A stretch of 64,000 bases of DNA, taken from contig JAIXMP010000053.1 of the NCBI GenBank assembly GCA_025677815.1, positions 62,001-126,000 on the forward strand, given 5' to 3'. Shown piece by piece: positions 11,172-23,293 of this stretch. The notes beneath the pieces are model-generated. The model saw only the letters and a list, made by a program, of their open reading frames with translations, searched no databases and was not told the DNA's origin. The DNA comes from Phascolomyces articulosus (taxonomy: Eukaryota > Mucoromycota > Mucoromycetes > Mucorales > Lichtheimiaceae). Numbering within the stretch: position 1 is the first letter of the stretch; every line of letters starts with the position of its first letter. The position numbers were made by a program, and so were the translations under genes.

Positions 11172-11855
11172 AACTTCTATGAACGTTAATATAAAGGCAA
11201 TAGCTTACGTTGGGTATTTGTATTATTATTTTTCAACTTGAATAAGGGAAAAAGAGAAGGATCAATAAAGTAGTAAACATTTGATGTAGCAGTTATGCAA
11301 CAGACATGAGATATTGCTATTTTTGGGTATCCTACTCTAGGCTTTTTATACTTTTTAAATGCAGTGTTGTCAAAACACTGAAAATAGACCATTATAATCC
11401 TATCCATTGTTTAAACCCAATAACGAAACCAGTTCATGAAAGAACATAATGGGAATATAATCTTTGTTGTAAGAATCTTTGTTATTTTATGTTAAATTTA
11501 GATATAAACAATGGATATACTCAATCAGTTATCAGAAAAGGGACCTTTGTTGTATTATGACGTAATATGAATAAAAAAACAATACATTGATACTTAAAGA
11601 ATATGTGTTGCCCACAGTGACAATAGATAAATATGTAAGTTTTACAACTACATGACAACAAACCTATTTTTCTGGTTGTTCTTATGTAAATCAACTTTGC
11701 TGCAATCTTTCTCGAGTAAAAAAGGGAGGACACCACACTATCACACATGCTTCTCCTTTAGAATATTATAAATGTCATTACTTATAAACTGGGGATTACA
11801 TCCGGTAGTAGAACAGCATTGTTGTTGCTTTTGTCATAATGTAAATGATTAGATA
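11172..11855 (-). repeat. HET-unit 5' flank, copy 2 (partial)
   Basis: Homologous to 4227-4860 and to 35820-36480, including GTTGTCAAAACACTGAAAAT and CCTTTAGAATAT. Homology ends at about 11855, marking the right edge of the first HET cluster. Confidence 0.75.
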
Positions 11856-13004
11856 TTATATTTTTAGAAAACAAAGAGCCAATAGTAACATTGGGTCCTG
11901 CCCCTTTTTATCCACTTGGCAAAAAAAAAAAGAGAGATGTAATTACTACTGTTTCTCTTTTGTGAATAGCGTTGGGATGCAATGTTAAACTTTAATGTAT
12001 ATATATCTAATTTGTTATGGCGAGCAGTTTCTTTATTTTTATAGTGCTGTCTTCGTCGACAACAAGCTTGTGGGTGCCCTGGGTTTCTTTTCTCATTCAT
12101 CAGCGACCATTTGCTTGAAGTTCCTACAATGTTTTCTGTAAAAAAAATTGTGTAGTTGCTCAGTACATGTATGGTTAAATGTTGATCAATTATGGGGGAT
12201 ACGTCCATCGGCAGGAAGTATCCTCCATTCTTACTTGGTAAGCATTAAATACTTGTTCATTATATTATATAACATATAATTTTATACATCATTATCAAGC
12301 AAAAATACTAATACGAAATCACTTTTTTTTTTTTACATGTCACGATATTTCGTCTGACCAGGACCTAACAATTTGCTTATATGGTAAGTTATTATACATT
12401 TAATAATTTATTGAGAAATGGATCTAAGAAGGGTGTCATTATGGTTACTTTATAACCGTTTACTAACATACTCATATTATTGTTATTTCATTATTTAGAT
12501 ATAAGCATTAGAAATATCTTGATTTGTAAAATGATTTACAGTGGTAGGGCCTTATGCAATAAAGTATTTATGTAGCTAACAAACAGCAATAAAAGACCTT
12601 TTAGTCTCTTTCTAGTATAATATGTTTTTTTCTATGTTTTTATGAGTATTTGTGCTTTAAAAGGATTATGTCCCATATTATCAACATTTTCTTCATCAAA
12701 AGGAATCTGTTAATTTTGTGCAAAAATGATTTTGTGTTGTCCTCAAACCATGAAAAGTTTCTTTTTTTTTTTTTTTTGTCATTGTGTATAAGACTTGCAG
12801 ACCACCAGATCTACCCAACAGAATGTCTTCATCATTATATATTGTTTCTGTTCAATAGATCATAAAAACTTCTGTGTTTTTTTTTTCATTTAGTTACGAT
12901 AAAAAGAATAGTTATCCATTACTGTATTTACATAGTAGCATATAGCATAAATAAAGCTCTCTCCCAAGATTTTTATGTAATCCTTTTCCGCCAATTTAAT
13001 TCAC
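11856..13004. other. Intergenic, no gene seen
   Basis: AT-rich spacer between the HET cluster and the Borealin-like gene. A 114-codon minus frame at 11864-12208 has mixed composition and contains possible splice sites, so it may be debris of an old element. I cannot support it as a gene. The last few hundred bases should contain the promoter of the gene starting at 13005. Confidence 0.4.
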
Positions 13005-14101
13005 ATGGTATCCAAACCTACAAAGTCTCAGTTACAGCATGAAGCTATTGCCATTCTTGAAGCCAAGGGTTAGAGAAACGAAAAAAAAAGTCAATGAACA
13101 ATAATAACATGGATCTAAATCTCTTTCTCTCTCTCTATATATAAATAATAATAATATTAGCTCAAAGAAGTATAAATGATATTCGACAACGAGCTGAATT
13201 CATTTGCTCATTTTTACGTGCTCAGGGAAATTCACAAATCAATCAACTCAATCTTCCTATAAGACAATTGACCATGCGGGAGTTTTGTCATGAATATGGA
13301 GCTGATACTATGACTGTATTTCAACAACAAGCAAAAGCACGATTACAACGAGTCAAGAAAAGGTATATACATATATTTGCAAACTCTTTCGCCGCTATTG
13401 TTACTTATAAAGTTTTCCCCACTAAAAATGATAATAGAACACGTGATGATGTGGAAAAGGAAGATAATGAAGCTTCATCAACACCCACAAGTACAACAAC
13501 AACTATGATGGGCCGTATGTCATCTGTAGAAATAGAATCGCCTATTTCAAGACCACCGATGAAACGAGTCAAACGCGTTCTTCCACAAAGAGCCGTCAAA
13601 GGAAAGAATCCACTCATTCCCAAACGTGTCCGTGTAGAACAGCAACCGATAATATTATCATCATCCGAAGGAAGTCATGATGAACAAGAAGAAGAAAACG
13701 ATACTTTATTATCAACAGCAAAAACAACAATAGTAGAAAATACATCCAATAACAACACGATACCCTCATCTACTACAACAACACCATCAAACCCAATGAA
13801 AAAACCACAAGATCATGGCGACAAGAACAATAGTCACCGTAAAATGGATAATATCCAACAGGAAGCCGATGATGAAGAATTTGGACCTTTATTTGTACAT
13901 CTTGAAAAACCGAATCATCCACGCGTTGGATTTCAATTAGATCCACAACGTACTACGGATGAACTTGGACAATTTAAAGTACATATGCCAAACGAAGTTT
14001 TTGGTCGTATGAATCAAATTCAACGTGATCGTTTATATCATCAAATCCAAGATATCCAAAATCAATTAGAAAAAGTAAAATTACAATTAAGCCCTAATTG
14101 A
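13005..14101 (+). CDS. Borealin/Nbl1-like chromosomal passenger complex subunit
   Basis: Model: exon 13005-13068, intron to 13160, exon 13161-13362, likely intron 13363-13437 (75 nt, in frame, GTATAT donor, ACTAA branch site), exon 13438-14101. The spliced N-terminus (INDIRQRAEF ... LNLPIRQLTMREF) matches the Nbl1/Borealin N-terminal domain, a helical segment that joins INCENP and Survivin in the chromosomal passenger complex controlling Aurora kinase at centromeres. The middle is a basic, S/T/N-rich linker. The C-terminal part (VHMPNEVFGRMN, then a coiled-coil-like helix) is reminiscent of a Borealin C-terminal region. The first donor (GTTAGA) is non-consensus, so exon 1 is the weakest part. 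It is convergent with the acyl-CoA synthetase, with 219 bp between stops. Confidence 0.7.
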
Positions 14102-14320
14102 GATTTAGAGATAATAAAAATTATATATATGTAAAAAAAAAACAGAACAAGCATTTTTTTTTATCAAATAGCGAGGAAACTACATAGAAATATTTGTGGG
14201 TGTATATATATATATATAAATGGGGGATGTTTATAAAAATGAAAGGTAAGGGAGAAAGGATAGTGATGGAATTATAAAAAAGAATTAGGGTTTGTTATTA
14301 AAAGAAGTGGAAAAAAAGGT

Positions 14321-17039
14321 CTAATTAAAGTTTCTGCCATTGGATAAAACAGTATACATGGCATCAATTTCAGTAGAGTATACATTACGTGCGATTTCAC
14401 GTTTCAATTTAAATGTAGGTGTCAATAAATCATTTTCTACAGTGAATTCATCACCGGTCAAATGAATATCACGTAAAAGTTCAAAACCCTTCAAATCATT
14501 TTCTTTACCAAAGGCAGTCAATAATTTGATCAATGCCTTCTTGACTTCGGGAGAGGTGTAACTTTCATCCTTGGATACATTGGGGAAATTGCTGGCGAGC
14601 CATGGGCCATACATTTCTTGATCAGGAACAATCACACCGACAAGCGAAGATTGTTTGGAATCACCATAAGCAAATGCTTGAGCAACAAGTTCGTGCTATA
14701 GAAAGATAATAGTGTGTTAGATATCATCCTTATAAAATAACGTCATCTATCATCATCCCATTCCCATTCCAATACCCATATTAAAAAAAATTATTACCTT
14801 TTGATAAACGCCTTCAATCTTTTCAGGTGCAATATATTCACCTTGTGACAACTTGAAAATGTTCTTTCTTCTATCGATGATTTGAATACGATTGGCAGAA
14901 TCAAACAAACCAATATCACCCGTCATAAGCCAACCATCCTTATCAATCGTTTCGGCGGTCTTATCAGGGACCTTGTAATATTCGCGCATAATCGAGTGAC
15001 CACGAATACAAATTTCACCACGAGGATGAGGTTTATCGGTAGAAAGATAATTCATATCAGGAACATCGATCAATTTGATTTCTGAGCAAGGGAAAGGTGC
15101 ACCTACGACACCAGAAGTGTTATCATCTTCAATGGTCTACATAAAGAGAAAGTATATATATATATGGTCAATAACCTTTTTTCCCTTTTATCACAAAATA
15201 ATCAGAATAGGATATTTACCAAACAACCACCACACATGTTTTCTGTCTGACCATAACCTTCAAAGACTCGGGCCGAGAAACAAATACGCATAAAATCCAT
15301 TACGTCAGGCGAAACTGGCGCAGAACCACTCAAAATGAATCGGAGACGACCACCCAATTTTTGGCGAATTTGACCAAAGACAAGACGATCCCAAAGCCAA
15401 TGATGAACGGTATTTTCAAGATTGGCCTTCTTTGCATTGTAAGCGCGATAGAACAAGAAACTACTTAAACCACCCTTTGCCTTGACACCAGCAAACACCT
15501 TGTCATAAATTCGATTGAATAAACGTGGGACTGAACAAAAGACAGTGGGTTTTAATACTGTGATATCATCTAAAAGCTTGGCGGTATCACCCTACAGAAA
15601 TGAAAAATTAAAATGTGAGTGTCCCCACACCTTCCATCAATTTTTTTTTCTTGGGTCTTTTTCATGGGGAAAGAGGGAGGGAGAGTATCCGCTTTATTAA
15701 AAAAAAAGATTTACCTGATAATAACCGATTGCAGCACCACGATAGACATGTAAACCTTGAGCCACGCGTTCAAACACGTGAGCAAGAGGGAGGTATGAAA
15801 TATAAACATCGGTATGATCCACAGAAGCAAATGAACCGACATCACCTACAATGGCAGCACCATAAATGGAGGCGACACAGTTTCCTTGGGTAATAACAGC
15901 ACCCTAATTTTTTTTAAAAATGAAGTAACGTTAATAATCATGAATCTTATTCAATAGAACTTGGCTGGGTACGTAATCTATTTTTTTTTTTTTGGGGAAG
16001 CGAATAAGAAAGATTTTTTTTTTTTGCTTACTTTGGGTGTACCTGTTGTACCACTAAGTTTGACATTTTGTGAAATTTATATAGTCTTATTAATATCAAC
16101 AACAAAAAAACAACATTACACGTAATCTCCTCCTTTCACCATTATATCCTACCTAGTATAACAGATAGTAGCAATATCTTCAGCCTTAGGTAATTCTGTT
16201 TCTTCCTTGATAGATTCACCCATTTTTTCAACTTGTTGGAAAGTATGCACAGACAATCCAACATCCGTAGCTGCCTTCTTATCAGCCTCCTTGAGATTAT
16301 CACCATCCATGACAATCACGGTCTTAATGGAGGGTAAACGTTCTTTCAAACGAGTAATATTGGCAAGTTTATCAGCACTTGCCACAATAAATTCCATTTC
16401 AGTTTGGTTGACAATATAATCAATAGCTTCAGCACCCAATGTATCATATAATGCAACAATAATGAAACCTTGTCTATAACATGCTTGTTCTGTCATGGTC
16501 TATTATTTGCGGGGGGAAAATCAATTAATATAAAAAGAAAAAAGTGAAACATTTATATTGTGATGTTTGTGGAGTCAAACAAAGCCAAGAATATTTACCC
16601 ATTCAGGACGATTGACACTATAGACACCAATGGCCTTTTGACGTTCTAAACCAAGGCTCACTAAACCTCGACCATAGTTCTCGATACTTTGACGCACTTC
16701 ACGATGACTTCTCCAAACATATTCACCTGCTACGCCATTAATCATTTCTCGAGTACCCAAAAAAGGTGTATCTAATAAAAAAACAGAGAATATGTCAATT
16801 TTTGGGTCCTTTTTTTTGTGTAATATCCATTTATTGAGCAACCCAACCGAGCAACAATAAAACTTACCACCACCAATTTCATTGCCATTCAAATATAAAT
16901 CCCACATTGTATAAATGTTAGGAGGATGATCGACTAACTTGTCAGCGAATTTAAAGTGACGCATAGGAACCGTTTCGCCTTCTTTGGCTACGGCACCTGT
17001 TGCTTTGACAGCATAAGGAGGTTGAAAACTTGGTGGCAT
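14321..17039 (-). CDS. Long-chain fatty acyl-CoA synthetase
   Basis: Eight exons: 16868-17039, 16599-16771, 16153-16499, 16032-16053, 15715-15903, 15220-15591, 14798-15136, 14321-14695. They sum to 1,989 nt, a clean 662-aa protein, normal for fungal Faa/LACS enzymes. It activates long-chain fatty acids with ATP and CoA, via an acyl-AMP, for lipid synthesis or beta-oxidation. Visible motifs are the P-loop [11 protein letters not shown] (partly on a 22-nt micro-exon), [16 protein letters not shown] and the hinge [16 protein letters not shown] with its adenylation Lys/Glu context. The N-terminus [15 protein letters not shown] lacks a signal peptide. No obvious peroxisomal SKL-type end is present (ends GRNFN). 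The gene lies 181 bp downstream of the ataxin-10-like gene on the same strand. Confidence 0.93.
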
Positions 17040-17220
17040 GACAATTAGAGTTTATAAAAATAAAAGGAAAAGAAGAGAGAAAAAGAAGAAAAAAAAAGAC
17101 CGACGACAAGAAAAAAAAAAGGTTGTCCCTGGACCTTTACATTAACCCTTTATTTCAATATCTGTTTTACAATTGACTTTGACATCTTCGGGGTTTTTTT
17201 TTTGCTGAAAAAAAAAATAG

Positions 17221-19779
17221 TTATGCTTTTTCTAACTTGACTTGTCCATCCACTAATTTGGCTTTTAATCCCATTTCTGTTAATTCATCCGTTTGTACAG
17301 CTTCTTGAGGTTTTAACTCTTCTATAATGGCTTGATTCTCTGGATTATTTTGAAGAATATTACGTAAAGCAAAAATAGCATATTCTCTTAAATCTATAAA
17401 CATATGTTTAGTTATAAATCTATCCGTTATCTCACTACTAGTAAAAGCACAAGACACACCCTCTCTCCCTATCCCCTTAAAAAATTGACTACTCACATGG
17501 ATTAGCATCTTCAATTTTACATTGAGCCAAGATAATTGGAATACCACCAATGACACGGATCTAAAAATATATCATTATGTATTATATAATCCATTTTATT
17601 CATCATTATCATTATCATTAGTATAATAAGAAATAATACCTTGTCTTGCATTCTACGATCTTCGTAACACAAAGCACCTAATAGTCGTACACTGTCGCGC
17701 TTCAAATAATTGAACCCAGGTTGTTTCTTTTGATCCATCGTCTCACAACGTTTGAGCAGATCTAGATTTATAAAAGCCCCACGGTCAATATTATATAAAT
17801 GAGGGTGGTTCCAAGTTCAATTTTGTACTACTACAACCATTCCCATAGTTTTTCTTACCTGTCACGATATCTAATGAATCTTGATTTATTAACATTTCTT
17901 TAAATTCAGCATGACCTTGATCATTCAATGTTAATAAAGTAGAGGATGTTTGTAATATTAATACGAGTGCTGTATAGATTTCAGAAATATCATCCATTTC
18001 CAAAGCAGTAGGAGGGACTTGTCCTTCAATCACTTGTTCCATTACAAAAATCGCCCGTTGACATAATTGATGTACGAGTTTTGATATCATGTCAAGTGAT
18101 TCAGGCCCCAAAAAACCAGGAAACTCCCCTTGTTTATATGCATGAATTTTTGAATCCATGACTTTGATTAACATGGTTAATTTTCCATTCATCTTGTTAC
18201 TAAATGAGTATATATATATATATATATGGGTTCTAGTCAGTTTATCTCTTCCTACCATGGACTTATTTTATATTTCTCTTTACCTTGCATTTTCAATATT
18301 TTGATACATGGTGGTAAAATGACCTTGGTCAATCAATTGACTGATAATGGAATATCTAAATAAAATAGAATAGAACAATGCATAATGTTTTATAAATCCT
18401 GAGTATTTTTATGCCCCCTTTCCCCTTTTCTCTCTCTTTCCCCCCCTTAAAGCACTTGTTCGTTTAGATCATATTAAAAAAGAAATACATCATCATCCTT
18501 CTATTCTACTTACCCGAGTTCAAAATTTTTATTTTGTTCATCACTATGAAGTTGTTCAAGATCATTTAAAATAGCATTTAATAAAGCTTGTCCCATTTTA
18601 GCCTTAACCATGATTTGACTAAATTTCATAAATATATAAAAGAGAGTTATTATCTTATGCTATCTAATGTAAATGCAAATGTATTATGCAACCACTTCCC
18701 CTATCAATATATCTTTTTCTTTTATATTTTCCCGCCCTGCTCATATTACCATCGATCTTGTGAGTGTCGAGTACAATTTAAAATTAATATCATGGTGGCC
18801 ATGACTACACCATCATTATTGATTCCAAGAAGTTCACTAATATAGAATATATCCATATTATTATTTTTAATAATAAAATTTAAATATGATTCTTTTTTCT
18901 TACCTATAAATATGTGCTCGATCCACATTTTCCATCCATTCTTTCCATATCGTTTCTAATGCATGATTATTTCCAGTCATCATATTACAAATAGCTTGTA
19001 CTCCAATCTGCAGAATAGTCATCGCTATAAAGAAAATGAATTTGTTGTTCAAAGAAATTTTTATGCGCATAATCTCTTTGGAGATACATTGGAATGAAAA
19101 TGATCAACCCACCTTCTTGATCGTGACTTTCTAAACGAGAACTTAGAATTTTTTCAATTTCAAGTAATGTCCCATGTTCTCTAATAGAAATAAAAATAGG
19201 ATAGGGAATCAGCTGCGGTAAAAAAAAAATATATGGGAAGCAGAAGTAAAAAATAGCTATTATATTTTTTTTTACATGGCAAGTTGTTGATTGACATTTT
19301 CATTAACAACGGCATTACGAACAAGTTTTAATAATGGTACAAGACATGCATAAAGTGTTGGTTCTTGTGCTAATATGGGTAATGCAAGACATGTGGTATG
19401 CCAAAATCCAGGTGTTCGACCTAGTTGGGATCTAAAAAAAAAATAAAATAAACTTTCCCGTTTGGACTCAATCGATCTCGATCTCTCCCTCTTCACTCCC
19501 TTGCTATTTTTACCTAAAAGTAGCATCGGTCACTGACTCTTTGACAGCTTCTAAAAGAGTATATTCTAATTTATTTTGAACTGTTGCATCGATAGGATTG
19601 TTTATGCATTTATCAAGATCGGACGTAATCGTTTTGATCATTATGGAAATTGTCTGTACTGTTATAAAAAGGATATCGACCAAGCGCGCCGCCTTGATTT
19701 TTTTTTTTTTTTTTTGTAGCGCGGGTATTAGATCGAGGAACCATTTCAAAGGACAGAATTTCATTCTATTTACTAACAT
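17221..19779 (-). CDS. Ataxin-10-like armadillo protein
   Basis: About ten exons on the minus strand. Best-supported pieces are 17221-17395, ~17497-17560, 17641-17763, ~17860-18194, ~18288-18355, ~18515-18587, ~18905-19025, 19110-19177, 19280-19430 and ~19515-19779. The C-terminal exons carry the Ataxin-10 domain signature: YLKRDSVRLLGALCYEDRR, GGIPIILAQCKIEDANP and DLREYAIFALRNILQNNPEN. The remainder is helical, consistent with armadillo repeats. Relatives (human ATXN10, yeast Ctr86) are cytosolic and linked to cytokinesis or septation and neuronal survival; the exact role is unclear. The 5' end is uncertain because a poly-T tract of ~17 bases (19701 region) lies in the first exon or in an unrecognised intron. 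The start could be near 19779, 19764 or further in. Confidence 0.8.
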
Positions 19780-20757
19780 AACCTATGATTCATATATTAT
19801 ATAAATAGATAAAGTATCATCTTAGATTGTTGTTTGGAATGTAATTATCATTTTGTGTCGTTGGTGTGATGTCGTCTTTTGTCGTATGATGAATGGATAG
19901 GATATCATTCTTTTTTTTAGGTTTCTATGCCATTTCTAAAAAAAAGGATTAGTGTTTTCTCAAGAAGCAACAATCATCATAACAACAGCAACAACAACAG
20001 CTAGAATAATTATTATTATAATTTTTTAAGCACCAAAAAGGTTCTAATTGAATTCCTTTTACCCTTTTTTTTTGAGTTGTTTCCTTGTTGTTATTATTTT
20101 AATGCAATTATGCAAAAGATCAGTTGAAAAAAAAAGTTGACTTTATTTATAATTAAAACATCATGTTGGCTCTCGAGCCATCCCACTCATTTGATCCTTG
20201 TTTTTTTTATATCATTTATCGTTAAGGGTAAAAAAAAGTCATGCATAAAGTTTTTCTTTTACCTCTCCTATTTTATGTTCATTATATATATATATAAGAA
20301 TATATAATGATGGTGATGATGGTGATTCGGGGCTGATGTATGTATATGGATGGATAGATGGATAAATGATGAACAAGTTGGATATAAAGTATTATTCTTC
20401 TCCTTTGTGTAAGTACTATATACCGGGTAAAGGAAGAGAACTCCCCTTTTGTTTTCCCCTTACCTGCCAGTCTCTCTCTCTCTATCTTATCCCCTCAAAA
20501 TAATCACACACGCACGCTCTCTCTCTATAGAGAAAATCAGTCTGCTGCTCGCTTTGACCCTATGCTGCATTCACATACATATTAGCCATGACCATACATA
20601 CATTTTGCATTCTCCATCCTTTTTTTTTCTTGCTTTTCTTTCTCTTCTCTTTCACTTTTCCTTTTCTTTTTTTTTCTATATACATATTAATACTATTATT
20701 ACTACTTAATTACTTACTTACTACTACTATTACTACTAATTAATTACATTTATATAT
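19780..20757. promoter_or_regulatory. Divergent intergenic region, ataxin-10-like / Sec2-like
   Basis: Roughly 1 kb between two divergent starts. It holds poly-T and pyrimidine-rich tracts (CTCTCTCTCT at 20470-20480), ATGGTGATGATGGTGAT near 20307 and a TATATATATA run at 20285-20295. It presumably holds both promoters. I see no gene. Confidence 0.5.
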
Positions 20758-22434
20758 ATGCCATCCACAACAAATAATAATAACACTCTTCACAACAATG
20801 CATCATCCTCGTGCGACGATATTCGAACGTTAAAAGCGCAATTAGCAGCCCAAAGTGAAACGATTCGACGACTTCAAGATGACATGCAAGCCTTGAATAT
20901 GAAATACGTTGCCGAAATTGAAAGAGCTGCTGAAACATTGTATGAAAAAGATATGGTAGAACAAGAATTAGAAGAATTAAGTTGTCGATTGTTTGAACAA
21001 GCCAATGATATGGTCGCTCAAGAAAAACGCGCCAAGTATGCTTTGGAAAATCAATTACGAAAAACGCAAGAACAATTGTTGGCAGAACAAAATCAAGTGA
21101 GAGACTTACGATTGCAACAACAACAAGATATTGTTTTACAAAGATCGACTTCTTCTTCTATTTCCACGACGTCTTGTTCTTCTTGTCCTGTTATTACTGG
21201 AGGGAATATAACATCCTCTTTATCATCATTAGGCACAACAACAACGGATCATAATACAAGAGCTCTCACAGAATATTATTCACCTACGATCATGGAAGCA
21301 TTTAAAGAATTTGTGAAACAATCTACATCTACTACTACTCCTCCTTCTTCTAATAAACAACAACAACGTGTTCCTCTGATCAAGATGCATCAACAATATT
21401 CATTTTTAAAAATATGCCAAGAAGATGATATTGAACCTTGTTTACGATTCGGATTACAATCACGTTGGTCTATCAAGAAAATTATTGATTATTTACTAAA
21501 ACAACCTTGTTTTATTGAAAAAATTGATTCATCCACCACACCTATATCAGCTGATCATTGTGGTAATCCTTCACCAGCTTATAATCGACCTTTATGGGAA
21601 CGATGGATAGATCAACATCATTCGAATACTTCTACATCAACACATTCAACACCCATTGTAGGGTGTTGTTCTGCTTGTGGTGAACCTACTTCTGAATTGG
21701 ATTATCGATTTCGTTTGGATATTAATGAAGATTGGTATCGTATTGATCGTTATTGTCGAGATCGACTTGTGGCTGTATGTGAATTTTATGTATTTATTCG
21801 AAATATTTACATGGGATTTTATGCCGATCGAGATGTTTCTTTACTTTATGAAGAAACGGTGCGCCTTCGTTTACAAATATTTTATGCTAGGTAATATCTA
21901 TATTTATGTTTTTGTTGTTGGGGGGGTTGAATTCATGAAAAGGAGAAACATTAGTCTTCTTCTTGATGATATATGTGTCTGTGTAACTATAACACTGTTA
22001 AAAGGAATGATATTCACTTTATTTTCTATCAAATCGTATACAGAATGGGTACAATGAGGGAAATTAATCCACCTCCTCTTATTCATAATGCAACAGATAA
22101 CAGCAATAAAGAAGAGCAAGACGAAGATAATGTTTCATTACATGGTTCTGTTTCCACTGTTTCAACATCAAGTTCATCGGGTACTCCTCCAACACCTACA
22201 CATATAGATAATGATAACACTGCTAATACAAATAATGATCATGCCAATGACGATGATAACGACACGAAAAGAAAACAAGGGGATGAAAATGTATCCAACA
22301 ATAACAACAACAATAATAATCATAATACTAAGAAACAACAGCAACGGCAACCTATGGTACGATCTCATTCTTGGACAATTTCTTCTTCTTCGGCATATCT
22401 ATCATCATCATCATCATCATCACACGACGAATAA
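20758..22434 (+). CDS. Sec2-type Rab GEF (Sec2p/Rabin domain)
   Basis: Two exons, 20758-21890 and 22044-22434, joined AG|A in frame, giving 507 aa. Residues ~20-125 form a long coiled coil with the Sec2 signature ELEELSCRLFEQANDMVAQE. In yeast Sec2 and animal Rabin8/Rabin3 this catalyses GDP/GTP exchange on Sec4/Rab8 for polarised secretion. Later residues include CSACGEP and a helical segment (CRDRLVAVCEFYVFIRNIY) that resembles the membrane or effector-binding C-terminal part of Rabin-like proteins. The tail is N/S/T-rich with poly-Ser and poly-Asn. It likely acts on secretory vesicles moving to hyphal tips. The intron has a GTAATA donor and a TATACAG acceptor. Confidence 0.85.
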
Positions 22435-23293
22435 TTTTATTTTTATTTTCAAATGATAATAGTACTACCGTAGACAGACCCACTTATTTCATTCATTACC
22501 ATCCACATGCATTATATAGTTAAAAATAATACTAATTATAATATTAATACTACCCACAACCAGACATTCTCCCCAACAACAATTAATAATCTACTATCTT
22601 GTTATTATGCTACTTTTATAATAATACGTAATAATCATACCTAGTCATAATTAATACTACCACTTCTTGTTTGGTTATTTTATATATAATAATATTGACA
22701 CTTTAGTATCATTTAAGTTTATCGATGATCGATATTAATAATTATCATTATTAATATTTCTAGGATCTAAACAACACAACAACAGGAAAACACTCTTCTC
22801 CTTCTTCTTCTTTTCAGTATACTTAAAACTGTTCCTTTCATGTTGTCTCTCTACTTGTTCATTTTATACAACAATAAACGAAGATCGAAAGAGTTGTCAT
22901 AAACTAAAGTATAAATCAAAGGTATGATTTCCTTTTTTGAATGATATTTGCATTACACGTGTCCAACAGAACCAAAAGAGTTCATCATGTTAAGGGCGGA
23001 AACAGAATTCCCATTATAGTTTGTTTCTTATACACACTGCCACTTTTTTTTTCTTTTTTTCCTTTTAGTGTATAAACAATTCACCATATATACGTACCAC
23101 ATATACACACAACACTGAAATAACATTGTCGATACGCGCGTTTCAATCTTTTAAAGGATAAAGGGGAAAAAAAGGTCGACCATTGCCATTTTTTTACTAC
23201 AAAAAAAGCATCTTTATATATATTTTTTGTTCCGACGATCGCTCCCCCTTCCTACCAATCTCCCCCCTCCTTTTATATATATATATATATCAA
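22435..23293. other. Intergenic, no gene seen
   Basis: AT-rich spacer between tandem plus-strand genes. It ends with a TATATATATATATAT run directly before the next start codon. I see no coding frame or RNA gene. Confidence 0.5.

Noticed and set aside
11864..12208. 114-codon minus-strand frame
   Set aside because: No recognisable motif, mixed composition, and no second exon can be joined with confidence; left as possible debris.
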